Counted from the stretch's first letter, positions 43,090 through 52,800 are shown. The stretch: 64,000 bases of DNA from Marilutibacter penaei (GCF_014145395.1 NZ_JACHTE010000007.1:124001-188000); one strand, 5' to 3'. Made by a program: numbers and translations. Notes: generated by a model from the letters alone, not told the origin.

Positions 43090-44073
43090 ATGGCGGCATC
43101 GAATCCCGCGTCCACCCTGCCGGCACGCGGCCATGCCCTGTGGCGCCGCGCGCTGGCGATGACCCGCCCACGGACGCCCGAGACCTTGCCGGTGCGCTTC
43201 GACCGCCGCCGCATCTATGTCCTGCCCACGCGCTTCGGCCTGTTCTACAGCGTGCTGCTGGCGACGATGGCGCTGGGGGCCCTCAACTACAACAACAACC
43301 CGGCGCTGATGCTGGCCCTGATGCTCGCGGGCACGGGTTTCGCGAGCCTGGTCGCCGCACAGATGCAGCTCAGCGGCATGGAGGTCGTCGCCATCGATGC
43401 CGAGCCGGTGCCCATGGGTCAGGTGATGAACGTGCGCGTGCACGTGCAGGCGCCCGCGGGGCGTACCCGGGTCGGGCTGGGCGTCGACCACGAGGGCGCC
43501 CCGCTTCGCCAACTGGACCTGACCGACCAGCGCGGCGAAGTCGACCTGCCGCTTGCCACGGCACGCAGGGGCTGGCTCGACCTGCCCCGCCTGCGCATCG
43601 CGACCACGCGGCCATTGGGGCTGGCCCGTGCCTGGGCCCATGTCTGGCCCGATGCGCCGGCCCTGGTATACGCGGTGCCGGAACGCGACGGCCCACCCCT
43701 GCCGGAAGGTCGCGGAGAAGGCGCCCGCGCCCGGCCCGTACCGGCGGGCGAGGACATCCACCAGTTGCGGGCCTATCGTCGCGGCGATGCGCGACGTGCG
43801 ATCGCGTGGAAGGCATCCGCGCGGCGGGACGCGCTGGTCGTCCGTGACTACGAGAAGCCGCTGGGCGCGGAAGTGGTCCTCGACTGGCACGGCACCGCCC
43901 TGCCGTCCCGCGAAGCACGCATCTCGCGACTTGCGCACTGGGTGGATCTGGCCGAACGCGAGGGGCGCCGCTACCGGCTGGTCCTGCCCGGACAGCCCGC
44001 GCTGGGCCCGGACCGGGGCGCCCATCATCGCCACGCCTGCCAGCGCGCGCTCGCGCTGATGCCCCATGGCTGA
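43090..44073 (+). CDS. DUF58 membrane protein
   Basis: A 327-residue protein with two adjacent transmembrane segments near residues 45-80 (LFYSVLLATMALGAL; MLALMLAGTGFASLV) and a C-terminal DUF58 region (GEDIHQLRAYRRGDARRAIAWKASARRDALVVRDYE). The family is usually MoxR-linked, with a von Willebrand-like fold; its role is not established. ATG 43090 follows the MoxR stop by 5 nt; a TTG at 43081 overlapping the stop is possible. The tgpA ATG overlaps its end by 8 nt. Confidence 0.88.
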   Translation: MAASNPASTLPARGHALWRRALAMTRPRTPETLPVRFDRRRIYVLPTRFGLFYSVLLATMALGALNYNNNPALMLALMLAGTGFASLVAAQMQLSGMEVVAIDAEPVPMGQVMNVRVHVQAPAGRTRVGLGVDHEGAPLRQLDLTDQRGEVDLPLATARRGWLDLPRLRIATTRPLGLARAWAHVWPDAPALVYAVPERDGPPLPEGRGEGARARPVPAGEDIHQLRAYRRGDARRAIAWKASARRDALVVRDYEKPLGAEVVLDWHGTALPSREARISRLAHWVDLAEREGRRYRLVLPGQPALGPDRGAHHRHACQRALALMPHG

Positions 44074-46030
44074 GGCACCCGCGCTCGACGCGGTCTCGCG
44101 CCGCTGGGCCTACGCGAGCGGCGCCTCGTCGCTGCTGCCCCTGCTGCTGCAGTTGCCCTTTCGGATCGGCGCGCTGGTCGCCGGCACCGCGCTCGTGATG
44201 GCACTGCTCGGTTCGCGTGGGCGCCTGCCGGGCCTGCTGCGAATGCCGCTGGTGCTGGCGCTGGTGGCCGCCACCCTGGTGCTGGCGGGCTTCAACTTCG
44301 GCCGCGACACCGGCTGCGCGCTGTTGGCGGTGATGATCGCGGCCAAGCCCGCCGAGACTTCCACCCTCCGGGATGCCCGAAGCCTGGTCGGGTTCGCACT
44401 GTTCGCCCCGTTCGCGACCTTCCTGCTGGACCAGGGACCGTTGAGCCTCGCGCTGGGACTGGGGGCGGGCTTCGTCGCCCTGCTGGTGCTGCAGCGCCTG
44501 TCGGATCTCGAATCGGGACTGGCACGGCAACCGGTGCCCCTGCGCCGCCGCGCCCTCGCGATCGCGCGACTGGGCATGCTGGGGCTGCCGTTGGCGCTGG
44601 CGGCGTTCTGGCTGTTCCCGCGGCTGGGTTCCCCCCTGTGGGGCATCCCGGAGCGCGCCCTGGCCCGACCCGGCATTTCGGACAGCATGAAGCCGGGCGA
44701 GTGGATCGACTTGATGGGCGACGACAATCCGGCCCTCCGGGTGGTCTTCCACGGCGAGACGCCACCGCCGTCCAGCATGTACTGGCGCGGTCCCGTGCTG
44801 TGGGACTTCGACGGGCGCGAATGGACCCAGCCGCGCGGCGTTCGCGAGCTGCCACCCGCGGCCTTCGTCCCCGGTCCCGTGCAATGGGACTACACGATGT
44901 CCATCGAACCCACCGACAACCGCCTGCTGGTCTCGCTCGACCTGCCACTGGCAGCCCCGGACGACGCCTCGCTGTCGCTGGACCACGGCCTGTTCGCCGA
45001 CCGCCCGCAGTACGGTGTCAGCCGTTGGCGGATGCGTTCATCGCCCCCTGCTCGCTACCAGGCCACGCTCGACCCCGTGCAGCGCGCTCGCGCGCTCGCG
45101 CTGCCCTCCGGCTTCAACCCGCGCACCCTCGCCCTCGCCTCGCAATGGCGAAGGGAGGCCGGTCCCGACGATGCCGCCATCGCCAACCGGGCCCTGCAAT
45201 GGATCCGCGACGAGTTCGCCTACACGCTGACCACGCCCCTGCCGGGGCGGCATTCGGTCGACGAGTTCCTGTTCGACCACAAGGCCGGCTTCTGCGAACA
45301 CTTCAGCAGCGCCTTCGTGGTGCTGATGCGAAGCGCCGGCATCCCCGCGCGCGTGGTGACCGGTTACACCGGCGGCTACTACAACCGCATCGGCGCATAC
45401 TGGCTGGTACGCCGTTCCGACGCCCATGCCTGGACCGAGGTCTGGCTGCGCGGGCGCGGCTGGGTGCGCATCGACCCCACCGCCGCGGTCGCACCGGAGC
45501 GCATCTACGACACCCTGGCCGACCGCACCCCGGGCGCCGGCGGCCTGCTCGGCGGGCTGGGTGCCACCCCCGCCCTGGAGTTCTCCGACTGGGTGCGTCG
45601 TGGCTGGAACGACCTCGTACTGGGTTTCGATGTCGAACGCCAACGCCACCTGTTCCGGCCCCTCGGCGTCGACGACATCGCGCCCGGCCACCTGATCCTG
45701 ATGTTCGGGCTGTTCGGTGCCCTCGCCCTGCTCTGGATGCTGTGGCTCAGCCAACGCGGCGAGCGCGATCCGGACCCGCTGCTACGGGCCTGGCACCTCG
45801 TCGGTCGCCGCTACGCCCGGCTCGGCCTGGAGCGAGGGACGCACGAACCGGCACAGGCCTGGGCGGCGCGGGTGGCCGCGGAGCGGCCTGACCTGGGGCC
45901 GGACCTGCTTGAACTCAGCCAACGTTTCAGCGATTGGCGGTACGCTGTCGCCACGGGCACCCAGCGCCGGCTCATCCGTGAGCTGCGCGCGCATCGCCCC
46001 CGCCGCCGTGACCAGGGAGAACGTCGATGA
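44066..46030 (+). CDS. tgpA: TgpA-type membrane transglutaminase-like protein
   Basis: A 654-residue protein with five or six transmembrane helices at the N-terminus (about 20-190), a periplasmic transglutaminase-like domain with catalytic Cys in GFCEHFSSAFVVL, His in SDAHAWTEVWL and Asp in RIDPTAAVAPE, then one C-terminal helix (LILMFGLFGALALLWMLWL) and a DUF4129-like tail. TgpA is essential in Pseudomonas aeruginosa; its substrate is unknown. Slp starts at its stop (ATGA), and the gene overlaps DUF58 by 8 nt, so the operon is translationally coupled. Confidence 0.92.
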   Translation: MAEAPALDAVSRRWAYASGASSLLPLLLQLPFRIGALVAGTALVMALLGSRGRLPGLLRMPLVLALVAATLVLAGFNFGRDTGCALLAVMIAAKPAETSTLRDARSLVGFALFAPFATFLLDQGPLSLALGLGAGFVALLVLQRLSDLESGLARQPVPLRRRALAIARLGMLGLPLALAAFWLFPRLGSPLWGIPERALARPGISDSMKPGEWIDLMGDDNPALRVVFHGETPPPSSMYWRGPVLWDFDGREWTQPRGVRELPPAAFVPGPVQWDYTMSIEPTDNRLLVSLDLPLAAPDDASLSLDHGLFADRPQYGVSRWRMRSSPPARYQATLDPVQRARALALPSGFNPRTLALASQWRREAGPDDAAIANRALQWIRDEFAYTLTTPLPGRHSVDEFLFDHKAGFCEHFSSAFVVLMRSAGIPARVVTGYTGGYYNRIGAYWLVRRSDAHAWTEVWLRGRGWVRIDPTAAVAPERIYDTLADRTPGAGGLLGGLGATPALEFSDWVRRGWNDLVLGFDVERQRHLFRPLGVDDIAPGHLILMFGLFGALALLWMLWLSQRGERDPDPLLRAWHLVGRRYARLGLERGTHEPAQAWAARVAAERPDLGPDLLELSQRFSDWRYAVATGTQRRLIRELRAHRPRRRDQGERR

Positions 46031-46542
46031 AATCCAAGCCCAGACGCATGACCCGCGTAGGACGCGCCGTGCTCGCCGCCGCCGCGGTGACGGTGATGGC
46101 CGGCTGCGTGACCCAGCCCGCGCCGCTGCAGGGCGAATACGCGGCGATCACGCCGCGGATGGCGGCTGAAAGCGACGTCGCAGGCAGCACCGTGCGCTGG
46201 GGTGGGCGGGTGATCCAGGTGGAGCCTCGCGAGAACCGCACCTGCTTCGAAATGCTCTCCACCGACCTGAGCGACAATGCGCGCCCGTACTGGGCCAGCG
46301 ACAATACCGGCGGTCGCTTCATTGCCTGCCGCAACGGCTTTTATGACCCCGCCCTCTTCGAACAGGGTCGCGAAGTCACGTTCACCGGCCGCGTCAGCGG
46401 CTACGAGAACCGCCGGATCGGGGGCTACGACTACCGTTTCCCGACCGTCGAGGCGGACGTGGTGTACCTGTGGCCGGTGCGCGAGCAGGTGGATGTCATC
46501 AACAATTACGCCGCGCCCTGGCCCTGGTGGGGCTGGTGGTGA
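46027..46542 (+). CDS. Slp-family outer membrane lipoprotein
   Basis: A 171-residue lipoprotein with lipobox VMAGC at residue 26, followed by a beta-rich Slp/YeaY domain (GSTVRWGGRVIQVEPREN; EVTFTGRVSGYENRRIGGYDYRFPTVEAD). Slp proteins are starvation- or stress-induced outer-membrane lipoproteins of unknown action. The C-terminus ends in an aromatic tail, APWPWWGWW. The ATG overlaps the tgpA stop (ATGA) and has a GGGAGA ribosome site, so it belongs to the MoxR-DUF58-TgpA operon. Confidence 0.85.
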   Translation: MKSKPRRMTRVGRAVLAAAAVTVMAGCVTQPAPLQGEYAAITPRMAAESDVAGSTVRWGGRVIQVEPRENRTCFEMLSTDLSDNARPYWASDNTGGRFIACRNGFYDPALFEQGREVTFTGRVSGYENRRIGGYDYRFPTVEADVVYLWPVREQVDVINNYAAPWPWWGWW

Positions 46543-46657
46543 GGCTGCGTCCCGCGCGAAGGCGCGGGTCGCCACCGCGGTGATGTCCTGCATGTGACAC
46601 CGTCCCGGTTTGCCGCTACGCTCACCGCCCCGCCACGCTCCCAGGGAAGGAAGCCTC

Positions 46658-46876
46658 TTGATCCAGCGCCTGCGCACCACCACGAGCCGACTGATCGCCG
46701 GGGCCGTCGCCCTCGCCGGCGCCACCGTACTGCTGACGGACGGCTATCGCCTGCTGCTGGGCTCGCGCGAGCCCGATCTGCCCGCCATCGGCCTGCTTGG
46801 GCTGATGGTCTACGGCACGTACCACTTCGGTCACTACTGCCTCCGGGGGCACCGCGCAGGTGGATACCGGCGCTGA
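46658..46876 (+). CDS. Small two-helix membrane protein, unknown
   Basis: A possible 72-residue protein from TTG 46658, with AAGGAA 6-7 nt upstream. It has two hydrophobic segments (IAGAVALAGATVLL and LPAIGLLGLMVYGTYHF) and a basic end (RGHRAGGYRR). No family is recognised. It lies 115 bp after slp and is convergent with hinT. Codon positions show the usual GC pattern, which supports coding, but the non-ATG start leaves doubt. Confidence 0.55.
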   Translation: MIQRLRTTTSRLIAGAVALAGATVLLTDGYRLLLGSREPDLPAIGLLGLMVYGTYHFGHYCLRGHRAGGYRR

Positions 46877-46901
46877 AGCGGCCGGCGCGAGGCCAAAAAT
46901 G

Positions 46902-47249
46902 TCAGGGCGTGCCGAAGTGGCCGAGCGGGGCCCCGGCGAGAAGATGCAGGTGGATCTGGAACACCGTCTGCCCCCCGTGTCCGTTGCAGTTCATGACGAT
47001 GCGATACCCGTCCTCGGCGAAACCCTGTGCCTTGGCGTACCGGGCCGCGGCGACGGCCAGGCGGCCGAGCAGTTCCGCCTGGCCCGCCTCCACGTCATTG
47101 AGGGTCGCCACCGTTGCCTTCGGCACGAACAGCACGTGCACCGGAGCCTGCGGGGCGATGTCGCGGAAGGCGATCAGGTCGTCATCCTCGTAGACGATGT
47201 CGGCCGGGATCTCGCGGTTGATGATCTTGTGGAAAATGGTCTCTGCCAT
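46902..47249 (-). CDS. hinT: HIT-family nucleotide hydrolase (HinT-like)
   Basis: A 115-residue histidine-triad protein; the triad is in GGQTVFQIHLHLL, with the N-terminal family block IFHKIINREIPADIVYEDDD. HinT enzymes hydrolyse purine phosphoramidates such as aminoacyl-AMP. ATG 47249 has a family-like start. It is downstream of recR by 28 bp on the same strand. Confidence 0.93.
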   Translation of the reverse strand: MAETIFHKIINREIPADIVYEDDDLIAFRDIAPQAPVHVLFVPKATVATLNDVEAGQAELLGRLAVAAARYAKAQGFAEDGYRIVMNCNGHGGQTVFQIHLHLLAGAPLGHFGTP

Positions 47250-47277
47250 GGGCGTTTTCCTCGAACTCTAGATCGGG

Positions 47278-47874
47278 TCAAGGCACTTCGCTGCGGCTGC
47301 CGAAGGCATGCGAGAGCGTGCCACGATCGACGTACTCCAACTCGCCCCCCAACGGCAGGCCGTGCGCGGGCCGCATCGGCCGAACGCCGCGACCACGGGC
47401 AAGTTGCGACAGATAGTGCGCGGTGGCTTCGCCTTCCACGGTGGGGTTGGTCGCGATGATGAGCTCATGCACCTCCCCCTCGCCCAGGCGGGCATCGAGC
47501 GTGTCCAGCCCCAGTTCGGAAGGACCGATGCCGTCCAGCGGCGACAGCCGGCCCTGCAGCACGAAGTAGAGGCCGCGATAGCCGGTGGCCTGTTCGATCG
47601 CGAGGCGGTCGGCGGGCGATTCGACGACGCACAGCAGGTGGGCATCACGCGCGGCACTCGCACAGGTCGCGCATACCGGCGTCTCGCTGAAGTCGCGACA
47701 GCGGGAGCAATGCCCCACCTTCTCCACGGCATCGACCAGCGCCTGCGCCAGCCGGCGGCCACCCTCGCGTTCGCGCTCCAGCACGTGGTACGCCATGCGC
47801 TGGGCCGACTTGCGGCCCACGCCCGGCAGGACCCGGAAGGCGTCGATCAACTGCTCCAGCAGCGCCGAACTCAT
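47278..47874 (-). CDS. recR: Recombination protein RecR
   Basis: A 198-residue protein with a helix-hairpin-helix start ([18 protein letters not shown]), a four-Cys zinc site ([16 protein letters not shown]) and a Toprim domain ([16 protein letters not shown]). RecR forms a ring on DNA and works with RecO in gap repair. The dnaX-ybaB-recR order is standard. ATG 47874 is 7 bp after the ybaB stop. Confidence 0.96.
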   Translation of the reverse strand: MSSALLEQLIDAFRVLPGVGRKSAQRMAYHVLEREREGGRRLAQALVDAVEKVGHCSRCRDFSETPVCATCASAARDAHLLCVVESPADRLAIEQATGYRGLYFVLQGRLSPLDGIGPSELGLDTLDARLGEGEVHELIIATNPTVEGEATAHYLSQLARGRGVRPMRPAHGLPLGGELEYVDRGTLSHAFGSRSEVP

Positions 47875-47881
47875 CGACGAC

Positions 47882-48202
47882 TCAGAACGGGAGCTTCATG
47901 CCAGGCGGCAGCGGCATGCCGGCGGTTGCCGACCCCATCCGTGCCTGCGACTCCTGGTTGGCCTTGTTGACCGCGTCGTTGATGGCGGCGGCGATCAGGT
48001 CCTCGGCCATTTCGGGATCGGACAGCACGCTGGGGTCGATGCGCACTTTCCGGCACTCCATCCGACCGGTCAGGGTCACGCTGACCATGCCGCCGCCGGC
48101 GTTGCCGGTCACTTCCACGTTGGCCAGTTCTTCCTGCGCCTTCTGCAGGTTTTCCTGCATCTTCTGCGCCTGTTGCATGAGTTGGGCGATGTTTCCGCGC
48201 AT
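47882..48202 (-). CDS. ybaB: YbaB/EbfC nucleoid-associated protein
   Basis: A 106-residue dimeric DNA-binding protein: a coiled-coil start ([20 protein letters not shown]), the core [27 protein letters not shown], and a short tail. ATG 48202 gives the usual family start; an upstream GTG at 48211 adds three residues. It is located between dnaX and recR as in most proteobacteria. It affects nucleoid structure and possibly gene expression. Confidence 0.95.
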   Translation of the reverse strand: MRGNIAQLMQQAQKMQENLQKAQEELANVEVTGNAGGGMVSVTLTGRMECRKVRIDPSVLSDPEMAEDLIAAAINDAVNKANQESQARMGSATAGMPLPPGMKLPF

Positions 48203-48239
48203 GTTGGTCACTCTTGGTAGGGGTCCGCGGGGGACGGGG

Positions 48240-50042
48240 TCAGCCCTCGTCGAAGGGCCGGATCGAATCGGGGACGACGCGGGCGCCGCGTTGCTGGATC
48301 AGGCGCTGGACGTCGGGATCGTTCATGAAAAGCGCTTCTGCTTCGCTCTGGCGTGCATCGCGGGCACGCTCCCGGCGCGCATGCAGGGACTCGTCCAGGT
48401 CCCGTGCGGCCTCGAAACGGATCTCGGGCGATGCGCCCAGCACGGGGGCCAGCGCCTCGCGCAGTTGCTCGACCGCCAACGGCATCCGCAGGTGCGCGTC
48501 CTGGTCCGCCAGGGCCAGCACGAGGGCATCCTCCGCATGGGCGGTGAACACGGCGTGCTCGGCCAGCAGGCGTGCGGGCCCCTTGAGCACCTCCAGCCGG
48601 TCCACCACCCGATGCCAGTCGTCTGCATCGGCGATGATGCGCGTGCCCCACGCCGCTTCGGCCGGTGCGGCCTCCGCGACGGACGCGGCAACCGGCTCCG
48701 GTGTCCGGTCCGGTGCGGGATCCGGGCCCGGGAAAGGGACGGGACGTGGGCCGCCCGTCGACGGCGATTCGCCCGGCAGTGGGGCAGCGCGCGCGGTCGC
48801 TGCGGCCGCGCCCGGGGTACGCTCAATGTCGCCACCATCGCGCGGCCGGGTGGACCGGTCCCCGGCCGGCTCGGGTTCCGGTTCAGCGCTCGAAGCGCGG
48901 GATGCCTGCGACGCGGGCGCCGACGGCGCCGAGGGCTCACGCCCACCGCCGCCGGGACGGAACGCCAGCATCCGCAGCAGGGTCATCTCGAAACCCGCGC
49001 GGGGACTGGGCGCATAGCCAAGGTCGCGCCGCCCATTGAGTGCCATCTGGTACCAGAGCTGCACGACTTCCGGCCGCGTCGCCCCGGCTACCGACTCGAC
49101 GTCGACACCGTCAGTCGCGATTTCGACGCCCGGGACCAGTTGCCGTACCTGCACGCGGTGCAGGGCTTCTGACAGGGCATCCAGCACCCCCGCCCAGTCG
49201 GGCGAGAAGTCGGCCAGCGTCGCCACCTCGCCCAGCAGGCGTTCGCCGTCGCCGTCCGCCAGCGCATCGAGCAGGGCGGACACGCGCGTCCGGTCGACCG
49301 TGCCGAGCATGGTCGCCACCGCCGCATCGCCGAGCACCATGCCGTCGGTCCCGGCCCCGGTATAGGCAATGGCCTGGTCGAGCAGCGAAAGCCCATCGCG
49401 CAGGCTGCCGTCGGCGCCATGCGCGATCTGGCGCACCGCGCCGCTTTCCGCATCAATGCCTTCCGCGGCGAGTATCTTCTCGATCTGGCCGGTGATCTGG
49501 GCCTCGTCCAGGCGCTTGAGGTTGAACTGCAGGCACCGCGACAGCACGGTCACCGGCAACTTCTGCGGGTCGGTGGTTGCCAGCAGGAACTTCACGTGCC
49601 CCGGTGGCTCCTCCAGCGTCTTGAGCAGCGCGTTGAACGCGCTCTTCGACAGCATGTGCACTTCGTCGATCAGGTACACCTTCACCCGCCCGCGGCTGGG
49701 CATGTACTGGGCGTTGTCGATGACCTCGCGCACGTCGTCCACGCCGGTGTTGCTCGCCGCGTCGATCTCCAGCAGGTCGATGAACCGGCCGGCATCGATG
49801 TCGCGGCAGGACGCGCACTCGCCGCAGGGGTCGGCCGAGGTGCCCTGCTCGCAGTTCAGCGACTTGGCGAAGATCCGCGCGATGGTCGTCTTGCCGACGC
49901 CACGGGTGCCGGTGAACAGGAAGGCATGATGGATGCGGCCCGAGTCCAGGGCATTGGTCAGCGCCTTCACCACGTGCTCCTGCCCGACCAGTTCGGCGAA
50001 GCGCCGCGGGCGCCACTTGCGTGCGAGGACGAGGTAGGACAT
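48240..50042 (-). CDS. dnaX: DNA polymerase III gamma/tau subunit
   Basis: A 600-residue clamp-loader ATPase with Walker [10 protein letters not shown], zinc cysteines ([16 protein letters not shown]), Walker [12 protein letters not shown] and sensor [17 protein letters not shown]. After domain III (to about residue 360) comes a Pro/Ala/Glu-rich linker (370-470) and the tau C-terminal region that binds DnaE and DnaB. No A-rich slippery sequence for the gamma frameshift is visible, so the short gamma form may not be made by that route here. ATG 50042 gives [12 protein letters not shown], the family start. Confidence 0.96.
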   Translation of the reverse strand: MSYLVLARKWRPRRFAELVGQEHVVKALTNALDSGRIHHAFLFTGTRGVGKTTIARIFAKSLNCEQGTSADPCGECASCRDIDAGRFIDLLEIDAASNTGVDDVREVIDNAQYMPSRGRVKVYLIDEVHMLSKSAFNALLKTLEEPPGHVKFLLATTDPQKLPVTVLSRCLQFNLKRLDEAQITGQIEKILAAEGIDAESGAVRQIAHGADGSLRDGLSLLDQAIAYTGAGTDGMVLGDAAVATMLGTVDRTRVSALLDALADGDGERLLGEVATLADFSPDWAGVLDALSEALHRVQVRQLVPGVEIATDGVDVESVAGATRPEVVQLWYQMALNGRRDLGYAPSPRAGFEMTLLRMLAFRPGGGGREPSAPSAPASQASRASSAEPEPEPAGDRSTRPRDGGDIERTPGAAAATARAAPLPGESPSTGGPRPVPFPGPDPAPDRTPEPVAASVAEAAPAEAAWGTRIIADADDWHRVVDRLEVLKGPARLLAEHAVFTAHAEDALVLALADQDAHLRMPLAVEQLREALAPVLGASPEIRFEAARDLDESLHARRERARDARQSEAEALFMNDPDVQRLIQQRGARVVPDSIRPFDEG

Positions 50043-50147
50043 GGAGCGGCGCTGGAACCTCTGCAGGGCCCGCGATGGCCGCGGGACGGGACGTGGACCC
50101 ATAGTGTGCCATGCCCGCGCGGACCTGCCGCGCCTGAACGACACCGC

Positions 50148-50176
50148 TTGTGGCAAGCCCCCGCCAGCGTTAGACT
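50148..50176 (+). promoter_or_regulatory. Promoter of tRNA-Ser(GGA)
   Basis: TTGTGG (50148-50153), a 17-nt spacer and TAGACT (50171-50176). It lies 42 nt before the tRNA in the gap upstream of dnaX, reading away from it. Confidence 0.65.
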
Positions 50177-50218
50177 TTGCGCCCCTCGGGGCGTGCCCTG
50201 CATGCCACGGGGTCCAGC

Positions 50219-50311
50219 GGAGAGGTGTCCGAGTGGTTGAAGGAGCACGCCTGGAAAGTGTGTAAGCGTCTAAACCGCGCTTCGGGGGTTCGAATCCCCC
50301 TCTCTCCGCCA
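50219..50311 (+). tRNA. tRNA-Ser (anticodon GGA)
   Basis: A 93-nt tRNA including an encoded CCA. The acceptor stem is GGAGAGG with TCTCTCC (one G-U pair), the anticodon stem CACGC/GTGTG with loop CTGGAAA (GGA), a long class II variable arm (AAGCG/CGCTT) as in serine tRNAs, and the T arm GGGGG TTCGAAT CCCCC. It reads UCC and UCU codons. A promoter lies upstream and the SRP RNA gene follows 66 bp later. Confidence 0.97.
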
Positions 50312-50377
50312 AATTCCAAGCGTTCCGTCCCGTCCTCGCGCCCGCGGCGCAGTGACCGGCAGGAATCGCGCTTCCAT

Positions 50378-50485
50378 GGTGGCCCCGTCGGCCCCTCGCG
50401 ACGCTAGGTCGAAAACTCCGCCAGGGCCGGAAGGCAGCAACGGTATCGATCGACGCGGGCGCCGAGGATCGTTGGCGGGGCCGCC
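50378..50485 (+). ncRNA. ffs: 4.5S signal recognition particle RNA
   Basis: About 108 nt. The Ffh-binding apical loop AGGGCCGGAAGGCAGCA is clear, and the ends pair (GGTGGCCCCG at 50378-50387 with CGGGGCCGCC at 50476-50485), forming the single long hairpin of small bacterial SRP RNA. It targets membrane proteins to FtsY at the membrane. Its place beside dnaX is common in gammaproteobacteria. Exact ends are estimated from the pairing. Confidence 0.87.
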
Positions 50486-50562
50486 GCCTTTCCGATACCC
50501 GCGCCGTGAGCTGTCTGGCTTGTCCTGCCGGTCCGCTTTGCCGGTGTCGCCAGAACGGGATA

Positions 50563-51576
50563 TCAGTGCGAGGCGCCGGGCACGACGCCCAGCGCATCGG
50601 GTTCGCGGCCGGTTGGCCAGCGGTCCACGACTTCCCAGCGCGCGGTATCGACCACCGCGATCTCGTCACCGCCGCTGATCGCGACGTAGGCACGCGGCCT
50701 CCGCGGATCGACCGCCACGCCGATCGGCAGGCCGGCGCGGCCCAGCAGCGTCTCCCGGTACGCGCCCCCTGTCTCCAGCAGTTCGACGGTCGCCACCCGC
50801 TGCTTCGTGGCGGTATCGAACACCGCCAGTTCGCCCGCGCGCGCGTTGGTCACCAGCGCGTGCCGGTCATCGGGCGTGAACACCACGCGGATCGGAAAGC
50901 CGGGGCTGTCCAGCGTGTGCAGGACCTCCAGGCTGTCGGGATCGTGCACGGTCACCGTGCCCGCCGCGCGATTGCTGACCCACACTTCGCCCGGTCGGGT
51001 GGCGATGCCCTCCGCGCCTTCACCGGCCGATGCCTCCACGGCGGCCTGCGTGGCGAGGTCGATCCGGGTCACGGTCCCGGCACCGATCTTGCTGACGTAG
51101 GCCACCGTCCCGTCTGGCGACAGCGCGACCATGTGGCCGGTGCCCTCGCCCACCGCGATCGCCTCGACGACCTGCCCGGCATCGAGATCCACCACCACCA
51201 GGTCAGCGGTCGCTTCCGTGGTCACGATCACCCGGCTCTCCGACAGGAACCGGATGCCATGCGGTCGCCCGTGCGGCGCGATGTCCACCGTGCGCGGCGC
51301 CTCCGCTCCGGTCAGGTCCAGCACGGTCAGGCTGTGGCCCGCCGTATCGGCGCCGTAGTTGGTCACCACGGCACGGCGCCCCTCGGCATCCACCGCGATC
51401 TCGTGAGGCGCCACGCCGGTGTCGAGCATCCGAGTGCGCTTGCCGTCCTCCAGCGAAAGGAACCACACGGTATCGGCCGACTTGTTGCCCACCAGCAATT
51501 CGTCCGCGTGCGTGGAAAGCGGCATGGACAGGAGGGAAGCGACGACGGACAGCGACAGGTACGGCAAGACGCGCAT
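50563..51576 (-). CDS. Exported YVTN-type beta-propeller protein
   Basis: A 337-residue protein with a signal peptide (LPYLSLSVVASLLSMPLS, cleavage near STHA|DE) and about seven repeats of the YVTN/YncE kind (AVVTNYGAD, VAYVSKIGAGTV, ALVTNARAGELAVFD, AYVAISGGDEIAVVD). Such propellers are often periplasmic or lie beside redox and metal-uptake genes. No catalytic motif is seen. It ends 77 bp from the SRP RNA, facing it convergently, and lies 54 bp downstream of moaE. Confidence 0.85.
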   Translation of the reverse strand: MRVLPYLSLSVVASLLSMPLSTHADELLVGNKSADTVWFLSLEDGKRTRMLDTGVAPHEIAVDAEGRRAVVTNYGADTAGHSLTVLDLTGAEAPRTVDIAPHGRPHGIRFLSESRVIVTTEATADLVVVDLDAGQVVEAIAVGEGTGHMVALSPDGTVAYVSKIGAGTVTRIDLATQAAVEASAGEGAEGIATRPGEVWVSNRAAGTVTVHDPDSLEVLHTLDSPGFPIRVVFTPDDRHALVTNARAGELAVFDTATKQRVATVELLETGGAYRETLLGRAGLPIGVAVDPRRPRAYVAISGGDEIAVVDTARWEVVDRWPTGREPDALGVVPGASH

Positions 51577-51630
51577 TGGGCTCTCCCGGCTCCGGACTGG
51601 ACCGGACCAGCCTACCCCGCCAGCGCCGGT

Positions 51631-52065
51631 TCAGTCGCGCGGAGCGCCTTCGTCGGGATGTTTCCAGCCCGCGTCGCCGTCGGCATAGGACTCCCGCTTC
51701 CAGATCGGTACGCGGGCCTTCACTTCATCGATGATGTAGCGGCACGCCTCGAAGGCAGCCCCGCGGTGCGCGGCACTGACGCCCACCCACACGGCGAGCT
51801 CGCCGATCGCGACGGCGCCATGGCGATGCACGCAACGGGCGTCGAGGACCTCGAACTTCGCCAGCGCCTCGTGGATCACCGCCTCCCCTTCGCGCGCAGC
51901 CAGTGCCGGGTAGGCGTCGTAGTGCAACGCCACCACCGCACGGCCTTCGTGGTGGTCGCGCACCCAACCCTCGAAGCCGGCGTAGGCGCCCGCGCGGGCG
52001 TCCAGCAATGCCTCGCGCAGGGGAGCGACGTCGAAAGGGCGGTCGGACAAGTCGAACCGTCGCAC
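51631..52065 (-). CDS. moaE: Molybdopterin synthase large subunit MoaE
   Basis: A 144-residue protein with the catalytic Lys region RVPIWKRESYADGDAGWKH and the conserved HRHGAVAIGE segment. With MoaD it inserts sulfur into cyclic pyranopterin monophosphate to make molybdopterin. The start is GTG 52065, one base after the moaD stop (TGAGGTG). It is last in the moaA-C-D-E run. Confidence 0.93.
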   Translation of the reverse strand: MRRFDLSDRPFDVAPLREALLDARAGAYAGFEGWVRDHHEGRAVVALHYDAYPALAAREGEAVIHEALAKFEVLDARCVHRHGAVAIGELAVWVGVSAAHRGAAFEACRYIIDEVKARVPIWKRESYADGDAGWKHPDEGAPRD

Positions 52066-52066
52066 C

Positions 52067-52315
52067 TCAGCCCCCCGACACCGGTGGGATGAAGGCCACC
52101 TCCGTGCCGGCGCGCGGCGCCTCGTCCCAGCTTGCGAAGGCGCCGTCCACCGCGACCCGCAGGCGTTCGACCGGGAACGCGAACCCGTGGCAGGCCTGCA
52201 GGTGCGCGTAAAGATCCCGAAGGGCAGGCGCATCGGTCTGCACGGTTTCCTCGGCCCGTCCCGCCGCGTCGCGCAGGCTGGCGAAGTACAGCACCGTCAG
52301 TCGGACACTGCTCAC
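52067..52315 (-). CDS. moaD: Molybdopterin synthase small subunit MoaD
   Basis: An 82-residue ubiquitin-like protein ending in the essential Gly-Gly (IPPVSGG), the site thiocarboxylated by MoeB for sulfur transfer. The N-terminus [17 protein letters not shown] is typical. The start is GTG 52315, overlapping the moaC stop as GTGA, so the two are coupled. Confidence 0.92.
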   Translation of the reverse strand: MSSVRLTVLYFASLRDAAGRAEETVQTDAPALRDLYAHLQACHGFAFPVERLRVAVDGAFASWDEAPRAGTEVAFIPPVSGG

Positions 52316-52800
52316 AGCGTCCCCACGTCGCGACGCCCGCCGCGCTTGCCGAGCAGCTTCGCCGGGCCCAGCACGATCCGGTGCGACAGGGCCTTGCACA
52401 TGTCGTACACCGTTAGCGCGGCCACCGTCGCGCCGGTCAACGCCTCCATCTCGACGCCGGTGCGATGCGTGGTGCGCACGCTGCACTCGATCCGAAGCAC
52501 GTTCGCGCCGTCCCAGTCGATGCCGATGCGACAGCCGTCGATCGGCAAGGGGTGGCAGAACGGGATCAGCTCATGTGTACGCTTCACCGCCATCGTGCCC
52601 GCGATCACGGCGGTGTCGACGATGCCGCCCTTCGCACTGCGAAGGCCGCTGTCACGCAACTGTGCGGCCACTCCGACCGGAAAGCGGACCCGGCATTCCG
52701 CGCGTGCCTCCCGCCGGGTCGATGTCTTGTCCGAAACATCGACCATGGCCGGACGCCCGTCCGGGTCGAGGTGCGTGAGCGTGCGCGATCGCGAGGTCAT
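52312..52800 (-). CDS. moaC: Cyclic pyranopterin monophosphate synthase MoaC
   Basis: A 162-residue enzyme with the conserved [31 protein letters not shown] and [23 protein letters not shown] blocks. It converts the MoaA product to cPMP. ATG 52800 starts [12 protein letters not shown]. It lies 19 bp after moaA and overlaps moaD. Confidence 0.95.
   Translation of the reverse strand: MTSRSRTLTHLDPDGRPAMVDVSDKTSTRREARAECRVRFPVGVAAQLRDSGLRSAKGGIVDTAVIAGTMAVKRTHELIPFCHPLPIDGCRIGIDWDGANVLRIECSVRTTHRTGVEMEALTGATVAALTVYDMCKALSHRIVLGPAKLLGKRGGRRDVGTL

Noticed and set aside
48240-50042. Programmed frameshift in dnaX giving gamma
   Set aside because: No A-rich slippery heptamer or obvious downstream stem-loop could be found in the GC-rich sequence after the ATPase domain.
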